From: Dichotomocladium elegans
Lineage: Eukaryota; Mucoromycota; Mucoromycetes; Mucorales; Lichtheimiaceae
Assembly: GCA_025716815.1 (NCBI GenBank)
Contig: JAIXMN010000010.1
Location: 992,001-1,056,000 of the forward strand
DNA: 64,000 nt
Direction: 5' to 3'
Under the pieces are notes generated by a model. The model was not told where the DNA came from, did not search any database, and was given only the letters and a program-made list of their open reading frames with translations. Both the position numbers and the translations under genes were made by a program. Positions 34,715-45,924 of the stretch are shown one piece after another; position 1 is the first letter of the stretch, and the number at the start of each line of letters is the position of its first letter.

Positions 34715-34870
34715 GCAGGCAGATCGCAAACATACCTCGCCGACGCGGATCACATCAGTGAAGCAATCGACTAACTTTGTAATGTCATCGTCAATGCGCT
34801 TGTTGTATTGATCTTCAGCCTGTAGTAGTATTTGTCGCGCACTGGAACGGGCGGGCTGGGAGGTACTCAT
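34194..34870 (-). CDS. MED22: Mediator complex head subunit MED22 (Srb6)
   Basis: Three exons, 34870-34736, 34578-34510 and 34412-34194, give 140 residues, the usual size. Sequence features: QYNKRIDDDITKLVDCFTDV near the start, FRVAEEGYQIESQSAQ in exon 2, then VRSTESLLALITDLKQHLLL and a helical C-terminus ending YDLESVYFRSLSS. This order (helix, EGYQIE, TESLL.LI.DLKQ) is that of MED22/Surf5. MED22 is an essential subunit of the Mediator head module linking activators to RNA polymerase II. Intron 1 contains a (AC)n run. The gene is convergent with IDH1. Confidence 0.9.
34674..34712. repeat. (AC)n microsatellite in MED22 intron 1
   Basis: Uninterrupted AC dinucleotides close to the 5' splice site region of the minus-strand gene (GT repeats on the transcript). 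Confidence 0.85.
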
Positions 34871-35018
34871 GGTGGATGGGATCGTTTTGTAAAAACAAAA
34901 AAGAAGAAGTGGGTATAAAACGGGGTTTATTTATTTATTTTATTTAGCAGGAGCTGCATTGAAAAAAAAAAAAGAGTTGGCTTTGTTCCTTTTGAGTTGA
35001 CCCAGACTTCTTGTTCTT

Positions 35019-37360
35019 TTATTCCTCTCTTTGGGCTGCGAGCGATATCAGCAATGGCCAGTCTTCGTCATTTAACATGACTTTTCCCGATTCTGCTTGG
35101 TGCTCTTGATGATTTTGTTGGACCAGTTCGGGTGAGCTGTCGCCGGTGACGGTATCAGAAGGAGTGCTTAATGAGCGTTCGTCGTCGTCGTCGTATTCGT
35201 CGTCCTGTTCGTTTGCCATCTTTTCGCCGTCGACCCTTGAAAATTCGGCTACTGCTATCTGGCTAAACTCGGGATCTCGGTCTACGTCGTTGGGTATATC
35301 ACTGTCCTGAGACGCGGCGCTGTGGTCCTGCCGAACAGCTTCGCTCTCGGTCTTGTAAAATGAATCTTTTTTGGCCTCATCGATAGTGGCACCATGCGAG
35401 TCTGCTTCTGTACGACGATCATTGGCAGCTGCTTGTGTGCAGTCATCATCGTCGTTTACAGCGACTCCCGAAAGCCGTTTTGAGTCTCTGAGGAGGTCCT
35501 TGAAGATTTGCGCAGGATCGGCTGCTGTTACCACTCGATCCTCAGATTCAGCGAACATGTCTCTCAACGCTGGTGCTTGTACGTATGCGTACGTCGTCGT
35601 TTTGCGGTATGTCCCGGCAATGGCAGGTGTATCGAGCCAGTTCGTGAGGGGTTCATTGGACCCTTTGCAAGTGAAAGCCCGCAAGGGCATTTCAGATGCC
35701 TCCTCCTTGAGGTAAGGGAGGATAGGATCGTCAGTAAAAACGTCTTCTGATGGCGGTGCCTCATAGCAGGGTGTGGTTGGCGAGTGCTGCAGCACACCGT
35801 GAAGGAGACCGTTGGTGAGCCAGTGCTTTAGCGCTTCCTCAGGAACCTCAGTCCTGCCAATATGCTGGTCGGGCTTGGCCACATATCCGTTAAACTCGGT
35901 GGTCGCATCTGTCGGCACCAGGCCAGACAAAATGACGGGTTCGAGGACGACTCCCGTAGTCACGGACAATGTATCCTCGTTTACTGGGCAAAGCTGGTGT
36001 GCGACTGCATTGTCATTCTCCAGACGGAGCAGGCCATCAAAAAGACCAGAAGCGTCCGTGTCGACAGCAGGTTCTGCCGAATTCCCGCCCGGCGGTTCAG
36101 GAACAACGATGTCAAGAATAGATGCGGGCTTGTCCTCATCGTACCTTGCCTCCGAAATCGTGTCGTCAAATCGGACTGCACGGCGCAGGCCTGAGAGGGA
36201 CAGCGCCTCACGCTTTCCAAGTGATGCTTCAGGCGCTCGGACAAAGCAGCTCAACTGCGTTTCAAATTCTATCGAAGTATCGTCGGACGGCACCTTGACT
36301 CCTGTTAGCACTACTGTCGACTTCTGGACCACAGGAACCCATGGCTGTGTAAGTGGTTGTCGAACCCATGCTTTTGAAGGAACAAAGACCTGCTCTGCCC
36401 TAGATTGCCTCGACTGCTGATGGGCCTCGTGCATCTTGTAAAAGAGTGAACCCTAAGGTTTTGGATGGCAGAAGAAGTTAAAGGCAGTAAGACACTCTTC
36501 TCTATCACAAAAAAAAAAGAACCAAATCCTACATCGTAGATAGCTTGGATATCCGCCTTTTCAAATACACCTCCCTTGCTCGCAATGAGATAGAAAAGTA
36601 ACCACTTGATTGTGGCACGCGTCCTACCCGTATACGTTAAACAGTGGAAGATGCAGGGTTACGGTTTGCTTTGAAATACCATTCACTGGGACTCAGACCA
36701 AAGGAGCCGTGTTCACTCGCCATATGCATAGCCTCGGAAAGGGTCATGGAGCAGCCTGACATGTCATGACGCGCATACTTGTCATAGAGGCCCTCAAACA
36801 CTTGGACGTTTAGTCTGCCATCGATATCGTACATGCTGTCACCTCGCCTCCTCTGAGCCGGTGCGCACGTGATTCAAGAAAAGAACGATTTAGCCAAGGT
36901 GATAGTCTGATTACCCCCTTTTTGTAATACCTTGATGTGAATTAATCGCTCAATATAAATGCGGCATCGCGGATCAAACATAAGCCACGCGTCCTGCATA
37001 GCATAGGCTATAATGACCCCAAGAAAACTTCCGAAGAAGATACTAGATAATGTGCTATACCCCAGGCGCATCATGCCTGGTAGATAAAAAGAAACGACAA
37101 GTAATGACGATAAATAATCGAAGATATACATACACACACAGAAAGAAGGGGATGTAGGATATACTTTATTGTTGCTTTTACCTGTGACTGCGTCGATAGG
37201 TGTAATATAGCCCTTCTTTTGGCGATCCCAGAACTGAGCGTGCCGGAGGATGGCCTGTCAGAAAAAGATACATTATGGGCGCGATTCGGTTAGGAAGCAA
37301 GACGTGGGGGATGATTAAGAAGACGTATTTAATTACAGTATCGCTTTTCATTGTTCGCAT
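35019..37360 (-). CDS. Caleosin-domain protein with a long acidic C-terminal extension
   Basis: Six exons inferred: MRTMKSDT (from 37360); AILRHAQFWDRQKKGYITPI; GMMRLGYSTLSSIFFGSFLG ... YIERLIHIK; RRRGDSMYDIDGRLNVQVFE ... GLSPSEW; TRATIKWLLFYLIASKGGVF ... AIYD; GSLFYKMHEAHQQ and onward. This is the order of caleosin: EF-hand, hydrophobic membrane segment, YD..GR..P.FE..F.KY block, WLL segment, and D.GSLFY end. Caleosins are lipid-droplet or ER proteins, some with haem peroxygenase activity. The EF-hand loop is degenerate (DRQKKGYIT). Normal fungal caleosins end shortly after GSLFY, but here the same frame continues for about 465 residues, rich in Asp, Glu, Ser and Thr (for example DDEYDDDDERSLSTPSDT), with no recognised domain. 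The first exon is short and less certain than the rest. Confidence 0.75.
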
Positions 37361-37672
37361 AGACTGTGTTTTGCGATACCGATGATGATGGCTTGAGTGA
37401 GTAGTGTATATTAAAGAGAAGAGAAGTAAGAATGAATGAGCACTGTAGCTTGTGTTTTCCTCAGGACTGGGTGAAAATGAATGGGTTAGATTTTTAACTG
37501 GCAACATGTCCCATTTTTTGAGGATGACGGAGACTTTTTTTTTCGCGTTCTCCACATACACACCCCTTTCAGAAATTTTACGAATATGGCAAGGCCATGT
37601 CGTTTAATGAACATGGACGTCCTGTGAGGAAATATACTCTCTTCTCTCTCCCTTTGATCTTACACAGAATAT
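37361..37672. other. Spacer upstream of the caleosin gene
   Basis: Promoter side of the caleosin gene, ending at a transposase relic. Nothing else seen. Confidence 0.4.
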
Positions 37673-38200
37673 TTGCAAAGCCTATCTTGCGGGAATGATC
37701 CTAACCTTAAGTTGATACGCATATCCCCAAGCGAAAGGATTCATGAAAGAAGCAGATTTAAAGCGGCTGCACAAAATATACCAAGGCCATATTTTTTCCA
37801 TCTGATGTTTGAGAAGCTCTTGAGTGCATCTGCTGCGTCCAAACAGGCTAGGCATCCATGTTCGGTCAGCTCCACGAAGAGCGAAAGAGTGTTATTTTGG
37901 AATGGGTTGATGAGAATCCCGTCCATTGTCCTAGAGCAATTGGTCCAGAGATTTGAGGGACTTGAGCTATCGAAAACGACGCTCCATCGATCTATCAAAA
38001 ATGGATGCAACTTGTCACCGAAAAAGGCTCAGTTTCGACCTGTAGACAGAAACAGGGATGGAAATATTCAAGCGCACTTTGATTGCATGTGCTGATGGGA
38101 CATGGCTCTCGCAGCGCGAATTGTGGACTTGAAGATTATGGATATCGACGAATCCGCTGCGGAAATGACCTCCTTTTGTTAGACCTAGGCTTGTCTCTCC
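37673..38200 (+). mobile_element. Relic of a DDE_3 transposase, N-terminal half
   Basis: The plus strand contains FEKLLSASAASKQ, then (after frameshift-like loss of the helix-turn-helix) PSIVLEQLVQRFEGLELSKT, TLHRS and KKAQFRPVDRNRDGNIQAHF, followed by a stop and a degraded DESA stretch. The element at 46 kb shows the same order (PSIVLEYLLQRFEGLKAYKT, TLHRF), and I know this order from the DDE_3 transposases common in Mucorales. The catalytic DDE domain is absent or unreadable after about 38200. It is a dead, truncated copy. Confidence 0.65.
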
Positions 38201-38765
38201 TCCATACGTTGCGAATTCTGGAACGGGAAATTTTATCTTTTGATAAAAGATGGACGCAGGGTTGCACCGTTCGACTGGCACGGCTGCTCTGAGCCTACGG
38301 GGCATGTCATCCACTGTGTGTTGCGTAGGTATGGATGTTCCGTTGGTGAGATGAGAGGGAGGGCTCAGATTTTTATTCCTAGGCGAGAGGATACAGCACA
38401 TGCATATACCACAAGCATTTTACCCTTGAGTCTTGTTACTTCTATCATCGTCATGCATGCCCTCCATTCTATAGCATATTATTAATCGTTCCTGATCATG
38501 CATGTAACATCCTGCACTTGCTGCAAGGTTGCACTGGCGCAAAACTCATTGCAGATGCGCGTTGGTAGCATCGCGCGGATGTTCAGTCCCAAGCAGCCTT
38601 GATCTTTTGTCCTCAGGAAACGGCGCAGACGATCTTATAGTGCCCAGCGGAGAAAGAATAGGAAGCTGGACACATACGTAGATAACTTGCGCTTACGATA
38701 CATGGAGCGGGGTATACGTAAGGTTTGTGTCTTGGCTGCGTAACGTCTGATCATGAAGAACAACA
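38201..38765. other. No gene recognised
   Basis: Sequence between the transposase relic and the duplicated permease fragment. Short frames on both strands only. The right end is AT-rich (ATATATGTATATTATAAAGG) and marks the left limit of the segmental duplication. Confidence 0.4.
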
Positions 38766-39289
38766 TATATGTATATTATAAAGGAACTTACTCGATCTGA
38801 CCTACTTTATTTTATAGATACGGTCGCGTGGTTCTATGGTCTTGTCGCTACCAGTTTATTTTGGCTGCGGTATCGCGAGCCTGGTGTCCCCCAGACCATT
38901 TTCGTTGTAGTCCCTGCATCCTTCATCCGTCCCGAACGAACAGATATGGTATCCATTGCTTACTGGGTTTATCCGACGACTGGTGTTGCGTTCATCCTCT
39001 GTTGCGTGCCTCTTTGGTACATTCGAATCAAGGTTCTGCGAGCTTTAATTCGGTCACTGTATGCGCCATTCTTTTTCTGTTTGCACACGCGTGAGATATG
39101 ACAGGTTGTAGTAATCCAGCTGTATTTTATTCTAGGAACGCGATGAATTACATTGCCCAGCATCATCTTGACCCGTCAAAGTTATCGGATGTCGAGATTG
39201 AGCGAATGTTGGCTAAAGAAAGCCTCGGTCAAATGGAACGCAACCGCCTGGTCAGCAGGACAATGATGAAAGAGAAAGACAACGCGTGA
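38766..39289 (+). pseudogene. Duplicated 3' end of the LAT-type amino-acid permease gene
   Basis: This is a second copy of the last intron-plus-two-exon portion of the permease gene at 60.17-60.73 kb. It keeps the intron acceptor, the frame for TVAWFYGLV and FWLRYREP, then has lost roughly 44 bases so that the frame shifts (VPQTIFVVVPASFIRPERTD), and retains the last exon NAMNYIAQHHLDPSKLSDVE through MMKEKDNA with its stop at 39287-39289. There are no upstream exons, promoter or start codon, so it cannot make a transporter. It is part of a larger duplicated block that continues through the 3' end of the neighbouring minus-strand gene. Confidence 0.88.
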
Positions 39290-39612
39290 CAGTGCCATGC
39301 GGGCAAACGCCTGATTTTCTACGAGTGTACATAGATGAACCATATCCAAGAACCATATGCACAGTGTACTGCAAGTAACTGTCATAAAAGCAGTTGGAAT
39401 GTGAGCACTGGATTGCTCCCTGCTCCATCGATTCCTGAATACAGCATACACTATTTGCCCAACACGGATATTGTATACGGATCATGTCTGATCGTCTTCT
39501 GCGCCTTATGCATAGACTGTATATGACCTGGTCGGGCCATTCAGCAGGATGCGGTGTAAAAAGGATACCCTCATAATTGCAATTATGTTTATTTGCGGTT
39601 TATGATCAAATA
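39290..39612. other. Duplicated spacer between permease fragment and coiled-coil gene
   Basis: Aligned by eye with 60735-61057; both are the convergent 3' region of permease and coiled-coil genes and contain ATAGATGAACCATATCCAAG. No gene. Confidence 0.6.
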
Positions 39613-42600
39613 CTAGTGAGGGATAATATAAATTTCATCCGATAACGATAACCAACGCCACCAGTCCGGTAACATGCCTTTGAGAGTATAGAAAGATGAA
39701 TATTGTATGGTGGGGTATAAGGCATCTAGTGGAGGATCCGCTAGTCCATAAGAAGAGCTGCTAAATAGCGAGTCGAATAAGAGCACCAGGATTCGAGACA
39801 TGAAGAAGGCTACTACCAAAGCCAACGTTGCACAGATGATCGTAGCTAGTAGCGATAATAAAACAATGCGTTAGAGATCCGGTCAGCGTAAAATAAGACG
39901 GTAAACTGACTTTGCGTGTTTTTGTATTCAGAAGTTTGCTGTATTTTGAGTTGATTAAAGACTTCTTTGTACGCTTCGAATTCGTTATTCAGGTTGTGGA
40001 CGGCCTCACATATTTTTGGAGAACCAGCCTTCGACATGTTAACCTGCACCGCAACGTCGGCCGTGGTAGGAGGAATCTCCGAGGAGGGGGGATTGCATAG
40101 ATCTTGCTCAACTCCATTTGCATATTGAGAAAGCACCTTGTTTTCTTCTAGGAGTTGTGCACAAAGCCTCTCGACTTCAGTAGCAATGTCCATTAGCATC
40201 CTTGTCGACGTTCTTCTGAAAGCGAATGCTTACATTTCTCCAACCTCGCAGATGCCTGCTCGCTCTCACGCTTGTATTTTTCCCCGTCCTTTCCGAGCTG
40301 CTCTGAACGAGCCTGAATCGATTTGACTAGTAAATAAGGACCACCGATCAGACCACTCATGTTCCTCTATCAGCATACACATAGACTTTAGAAAATTTTA
40401 CGCTTATCCACTTCTTCAAGCGCCTCTTTTGCTTTTGCCTTGTAGAGACCACATTCTTTTTCGAGTTGGTCAACCTAAATGAAGAATCCCGCATAAATAA
40501 TTTTGCATTGTTGTGCTCCCATTTTTATGCATCATACGTACCCGAGGATCGGCTTTCTCAGCCTTGACATGCTCCAGCACTTTGGTGAGGTTGCTATATT
40601 CATGTTTCACTTCAAGCAGCGTGTATTCGCTTGATAGATATGCTTCCTCCATATCTTGCTTGTATTTTGCGAACTTGCGGGTTTGTCGTTGAATCTGCTG
40701 CTCCAGGCTCGTTACTAGTTCATCCAAGGTACCACTCTTATCCCATGCATCTTGCGCCTGTATCAGCCTCCGGAGCTTCTCCTCGCCCGCTTTCATTGAG
40801 CTGTACTCTGTTTTCAGGGAGTCATACAACTGCTGATGCTGCTCCCATTGTGTCTCGATTGTGATCTTTTGATCTTGGAGCACAGACCGTGCATGCTTCT
40901 CTGAAATGAGATCTGCTTCTAGCTGTTGGATTAGAGTGGCTTGATCCGAAAGTTGGGTCTTTGCAGTCTGAACATGCTCTGTTAAATCTTGGACCTCCAG
41001 CTTCGCCGACTGAAGATGCATCGTCAGACGATTGGTCGCTTTGGCCGATTGCGTCGCTCGCGCTTTAACCTGATTACATTCGCATTTCCCTCGCTTCAAC
41101 AGTTCGTGGGCTCTTGCCACTCCGTCCAGGATAAACTCAATTTCTTCTGTCGTCTCAGCACGTTCTAGCTTGATCTCACTCTCCATCTCAACGAGCTTCT
41201 CCTTGTAGACTTCAATTTCTCGTCGAAGTTCCAGGTTGACAGTAGGAGATGTCATCCGAGCATAGTTCTCTGCTTCCCTTTTGAGTGCGTCCCTCTCGTT
41301 GGTCGCGTCTTGAATACTGGGCCACAAATTCTTGGTGAGAATACATGACATATCTACCATTTTTTTCTCCGGCTTACCTAGCCTCGAGTGTTTCTATTTG
41401 ACGAACCAACGAGTCCAGTTTGCCATCGTACAATCGCTTTTCTTTCGAGAGTTGTTCTTGCAGGTCATGATTGGAGCGCTTGAGTTGGTCCAGCTCGATG
41501 ATCGTGTTATCCAAATCGTGGCGTCGTTGGTCAGCGACGTCCAGGAGCTCTTGGTTCCTTCTCTGTAGTTCGTCAACGTCATGGAATACTATCTTCTCGT
41601 GAGCCTCTGTTGGTATAACTCGAGTAGAACTACCAATATCGTCGCTTCCGTCGATTTCTGGAGGTAGAATCTCGTTCTGAATTTGTATATCACGGAGAAG
41701 ATATCTGAGTTGGTATGTAGTATTTTGAAGAGAACGGTCAATCTTTTCGTTAAGCTTGGTAAGAGCATAGACTTTTTGCTGCAGTTCCTCGACCTGTGCA
41801 GTTATCCGCTGTCAGTCAAAGAAATAACTCGGGCTAACTTTTAAAAATAACTCACCTTTTCTTCGGACAGGCGATACGCTGCTTTCGAATGGCAGAGTTG
41901 CTCACGTAGTGAGGCGGCCTCCGTTTGAAGCACATCATAACACGACTTGGCTACCTGTTGCTGTTCTCGTAGAGAATAAACTTCCTTCATGAGGTCATCA
42001 TTCATGGACTTCATGCTCTTGTTGCCATTTAAAGTCTGCATATGTGTGTCTGTTAAATCAGAGAGATCTTCGGACATATCCTTACAGTCTTTCTCGGTCG
42101 ATAGCTCATCAGGAGTTATAATATGCTCAGAGCCCTCCTCTGTTACTTGGAGCCCGCTCAGCCTCACGGAAATTGATCGTAAGCGGTTTAAGGTGGCTTG
42201 AACCCGACTCTGGTATGCTTGCTTATGGGTCTCATCTTGCGGCTCCCTCTGAATGTCTGGAGTAGTAAGCCCCGTGTCTTCAAGTTCAGCTTTAACTTGG
42301 TCTGACTCGTTCTTGTCGCGTGCAGCGGATGCTTCATGAGTTTCGTCTACACTGCTATTATAAACTTCCTCCATGTTGTGAGTTTCCTCGAATTGACGTG
42401 TCGTCGCATCTGCACGTCTAGGGTTGTTCTTCTCCTGCTGCAGCAGCTCATGAATTGTCGATCGAAGAGTGTCATTTTTTCTGGCGATCGCAGCATTTTG
42501 GGCGATAAGTTTGTTTGTGTGGTCGCGCTATCGAAATGTAGTATATATAAAAGCAGTGTTAGAATGAGCAGTTAACCTTTTCTTTCGGAAGAAGATACTT

Positions 42601-43205
42601 GCGTGATATTCCTCAAGCTGTCGGTTTTCTTCGTGTGTATCCAACAGGATCTTGTTCAGGTTGCTATTCTGGACTGCCAGAGCGTCAACTTGATCCTGGA
42701 GGTTCTTTATCAAGTCCTGCGAGCAGATGGAATGAGCCATTTTACTCGCACGCTAGTTAATCAGACTCGCGCTCATATACCTCGTTCTCCCTTTCGCTCG
42801 GTGAAGATGGTTTGTCATTGCAAGTGGATCCCGGCGACATGGAATCGAGCTTTCGATTGTTTCTGTGGATGATCTTGCTTGCATCTACAACACACCCAAT
42901 AAGCTGACATGCCCGCAATTCATAAGAGAACATGGTGTCTCACCACTCAAAGTGTTCGATTCTTGTTCAATAGTCGCAACACATGCATGAGGATCTTGGT
43001 TTTCCGTTTCCTTGGTTTCGGAAACCTGTTCGATTTTGCGACGGGCACCCGCTTCCTTCGCGACAACGGGATCCACGAGCGAGGGCTCGGGTGGTACAGG
43101 CTTTGGCTCCTTCTCTGCTTTGGGATGAATCAGTGGATCAGCAAAACGCCATTGAATGCGTAAAGGAGGGGTTCAGAACTTACTTGACATGTTCATTCTC
43201 TTCAT
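39613..43205 (-). CDS. Long coiled-coil protein with C-terminal membrane anchor (copy A)
   Basis: About ten exons, roughly 950-1000 residues. The start region (ATG at 43205 or 43196) reads MNMSTEKEPKPVPPEPSLVD. Most of the protein is heptad-like coiled coil: NLNKILLDTHEENRQLEEYH, YSLREQQQVAKSCYDVLQTE, LRREIEVYKEKLVEMESEIK, LEADLISEKHARSVLQDQKI. A block around 41.4-41.8 kb (YQLRYLLRDIQIQNEILPPE, HEKIVFHDVDELQRRNQELL) recalls Mlp1/TPR nuclear-basket proteins. The last four exons (from about 40555) match copy B at 61-62 kb. The C-terminus has one hydrophobic segment (ATLALVVAFFMSRILVLLF) then about 50 residues, DSLFSSSSYGLADPP to IYIIPH. The product is likely a membrane-anchored tether; location is not proven. 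N-terminal two thirds show no similarity to copy B. Confidence 0.7.
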
Positions 43206-44150
43206 TACTGCTGCGTTTACATTTTGAAGGGCTTCAAAGCTCAATTCTGGGGGGAGGTTAGGAACAAAACGCAATTAATACAAGGCAATTGCAGTCGAAG
43301 ACTCCTTGTACTTGCCGCTCAGAATGCTCAAGGCTTCGTTCAGCATTGCCATTGTGGACAAGTATGTGAAAACTGCGGGAAAATGGGACAATGCACCAAA
43401 ATACATATGCGCATTTTAGCTCGTTTCGGAGTGAATATCCACAGACGCGGCGCTTATCTGTAGAGAGCATTCATTTTCAACAGAAAAAAATCGGGCATAG
43501 CTTCTCGGCTGGTTCCCCAGATTCAAAGGCCGCATATGTCAAAAGATGTCGCACAACAGCTCGGCAACCTGCAAACTCTATAGCTTTTTAACTTTGGGGC
43601 CCGTTCATCACATCGCAATTGAGCAATCACTTTCTTTACGCATGACAGACAGGGTCATATTGGTGATGAACATGGCTGACCTGTACCTGTGGACTATGCC
43701 GTTGATGCTCTCTTCAATATATATATATTTTTTTTTTCACACAGAATACCTGCGTAAATTTAGCTTATTGCCCGTGCATATTCCAAGACAGGTTCTGTGC
43801 GCAGTTGCACAACTTGCATTGACCATGACAGCGTCATATTTTTTCCAGGCTGACGTTAGAGAATGCTTTAAGTACAGCCGCTATCGCAAAATTGTTTAAG
43901 AACACAATGCCGTAAACCAGAGGTTATTCATGCATTATCGATTAAAAACATAAGCGTATTGATTTACTTTATTTTCAAAAATAAATGTCGTAAACAAGAT
44001 AAAATAATGTCGTGCAAAATACAAAAAAAAATGTCGCATTGAATTATATAAATCTGTCGTATCAACAGGCAAAAAGATTTCGCATCCATGGATTAAAACC
44101 TGTTAGTCAACAGAAAAAACACTACTCCTCCATACGCTTTAACTTACACT
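43206..44150. other. No gene recognised; accessory DNA
   Basis: AT-rich. Contains two members of a short diverged repeat with ATGTCGC and TATCAACAG words (about 43520-43580 and 44000-44072), a third being at 51766-51845. Confidence 0.4.
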
Positions 44151-44153
44151 CAA

Positions 44154-44260
44154 GGGCCCCGAAGGACCCAGGAGGTATCCTGGGTAGTCCCGGCGATAAC
44201 CGGGACGAAGAAACAGGAGGAGAGAGCCAGCACACCAGAAGGGACAGGCGGCGGCTGTCC
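44154..44260. other. Array of four short GC-rich hairpins
   Basis: In an AT-rich setting four stem-loops follow one another: GGGCCC/GGACCC (44154-44169, one mismatch), CCCAGGA-GGTA-TCCTGGG (44167-44184), GTCCCGG-CGATAA-CCGGGAC (44187-44206) and GGACAG-GCGGCGG-CTGTCC (44242-44260). The first two share CCC and would exclude each other. The sequence could be a structured RNA or the end of a mobile element. Confidence 0.6.
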
Positions 44261-44506
44261 GAGAGTACTTGCATAATTTCTTTGTGATGAACGATGCTGC
44301 AGTAAATACAGCGGCGGGTCACATGCTCTTTTCATTGACGATTTCCATCATTTATTGATGCTGTTTATTTGGTTTTTTTTAGCCCTAGGCGGTCCGCATA
44401 GCGTATTTCAGCAATCGACATACCGTCCGTGGTGCTGTTAGAAACGAAATTGTATTGGGCGTATTCAGAGGTCGGCTTGATAAGAATTGGATGTGCATTT
44501 ATATTA

Positions 44507-44640
44507 TAGTGGCCGCCTGTTATAGTGATACCCTCGGTTCCAGGAAATCGCATCACTAATGAATTGGAATAAGCCTTACCTGGTAATTTTGTTCTGTGTG
44601 TATCGCTACAATGAATTATCATTATGAGGGGCGGCCACTG
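44507..44640. mobile_element. MITE copy 2, TA-flanked
   Basis: Shorter relative (134 bases) of the element at 7702-7856, with TA on each side. The left end has TAGTGGCCGCC (first base mutated), the right end GGCGGCCACTG. The core CCTCGGTTCCAGGAAATCGC and AATTGGAATAAGCC are shared; internal bases are deleted relative to copy 1. Confidence 0.8.
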
Positions 44641-44822
44641 TACATAATTGATTTCCCGTTAATCCTACCATCTGAATGCTTGTATGAGACTAGTCAAATA
44701 AGAAAGAATAGATAATATATACTTTTCGCGTGGAAAACCGCTTGTTTACTCTCACTCTTTCTTTTTCTTTGATATACTCGTTTCATCGACAACCTACCAT
44801 TACTAAAACAATCATTCTAAGT

Positions 44823-45903
44823 ATGAACGTTCATCGACCCGAAACCCGCGGTCGTACCATAGTTGTGAAAGCATCCATTGACAGCATAGGCTGGAGACAA
44901 GAGTACCGCGAAAAGTTGAACCATTTGGTCGACCTTGTGAATATAACGACAGTGGATGCATACGCACTATCAAAATACATCTTTCTCCACGAGTTCCAAG
45001 ACAATGAAAATTTTGACATCAGGGCTTTTATCAATGAAACATTCTTTGCTGAAGTCTGGCTCGCATTGATCGATTACAAACGACGTGGCTGTGGCGAGGA
45101 AACGACTCGATACCGGAATCTGATTTATGAATACTCGACTTCATACCTCTTATATACAAATTATGAACGACCATGCTTTCCATACTCCCAGCAATGTGCA
45201 AATTACGAAGGCGCCAAGATCTTTGCTGCTTACACCAATAACATTCAAATGCGATTCGGCCAACATTTTCGGCGGGCTATATATCAATCCCTTGCTGAAT
45301 ATTCGACAGCGGAAAGAGGAGCTTGAAGAGCAGCTGATTGGCCAAGGTCTGGACCCGACACAAATCAGTCAACGCATCCGAGAGACAATCATTACACCCG
45401 CAACAACATTTAAGCAGATTGTAGCTCATCGAAACGCATCCAGAGACGACAACCCCGACGACTCAGCTTATCTCCAGGAAGCTTTCGACGCCATCCGGCC
45501 AATTTTCAATGCCTACACCAGTACCTACGCCTTTGACAACGATAACATCTACTACGATGCAAAGGCTCATCCAATCCAACATATGGCAGCCTTTTACCAG
45601 CTCGCTCTCCTTTTTGAGCGACTTCAGCTGCCTGCATTTGCCTGTTTCCCTCTTCGTCGGTCATGGTCTCCGTCATACATAATGATTGACGCAAAAATCA
45701 TATGGCAAAACATTCTGGGTCGCTCATGGGCCAAAAAATTTCCTTATCGTGGCGGATGGGATGAGGTCATCGATTTCTATTCGAAAGCTCTCAAGTCTTC
45801 AGAGAATGGAGTACTTCGATTTTGTGGTACGCTTGAAACAGATGGCGTAGGAGTCTCCATTATCAAGAAGAGAAGGGATAGGGATGTACTCCCAAGAACC
45901 TGA
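44823..45903 (+). pseudogene. Frameshifted N-terminal remnant resembling Fanzor/TnpB-like proteins
   Basis: Two overlapping plus-strand frames form one protein with a one-base frameshift near 45270-45300. Frame 1 (ATG at 44823, MNVHRPETRGRTIVVKASID) runs through LVDLVNITTVDAYALSKYIF, AFINETFFAEVWLALIDYKR and NNIQMRFGQHFRRAI. Frame 2 continues NIRQRKEELEEQLIGQGLDP, ITPATTFKQIVAHRNASRDD, FERLQLPAFACFPLRRSWSP and ends LRFCGTLETDGVGVSIIKKR. In proteins of Mucorales that I associate with Fanzor-type (eukaryotic TnpB-like) elements, a TDGVGVS motif just precedes the RuvC-like nuclease core. That core is missing here: the frame stops at 45903 and the dead DDE_3 element starts about 20-40 bases later. 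The family assignment is from memory of motif order, so moderate at best. Confidence 0.45.
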
Positions 45904-45924
45904 GCAGCTCCGAAGGTGGAGGAA

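Noticed and set aside
35812..36420. Plus-strand open frame of 202 codons opposite the caleosin extension
   Set aside because: It mirrors the long minus-strand frame, is Ser/Thr/Arg-rich as expected for an antisense shadow, and has no motif.
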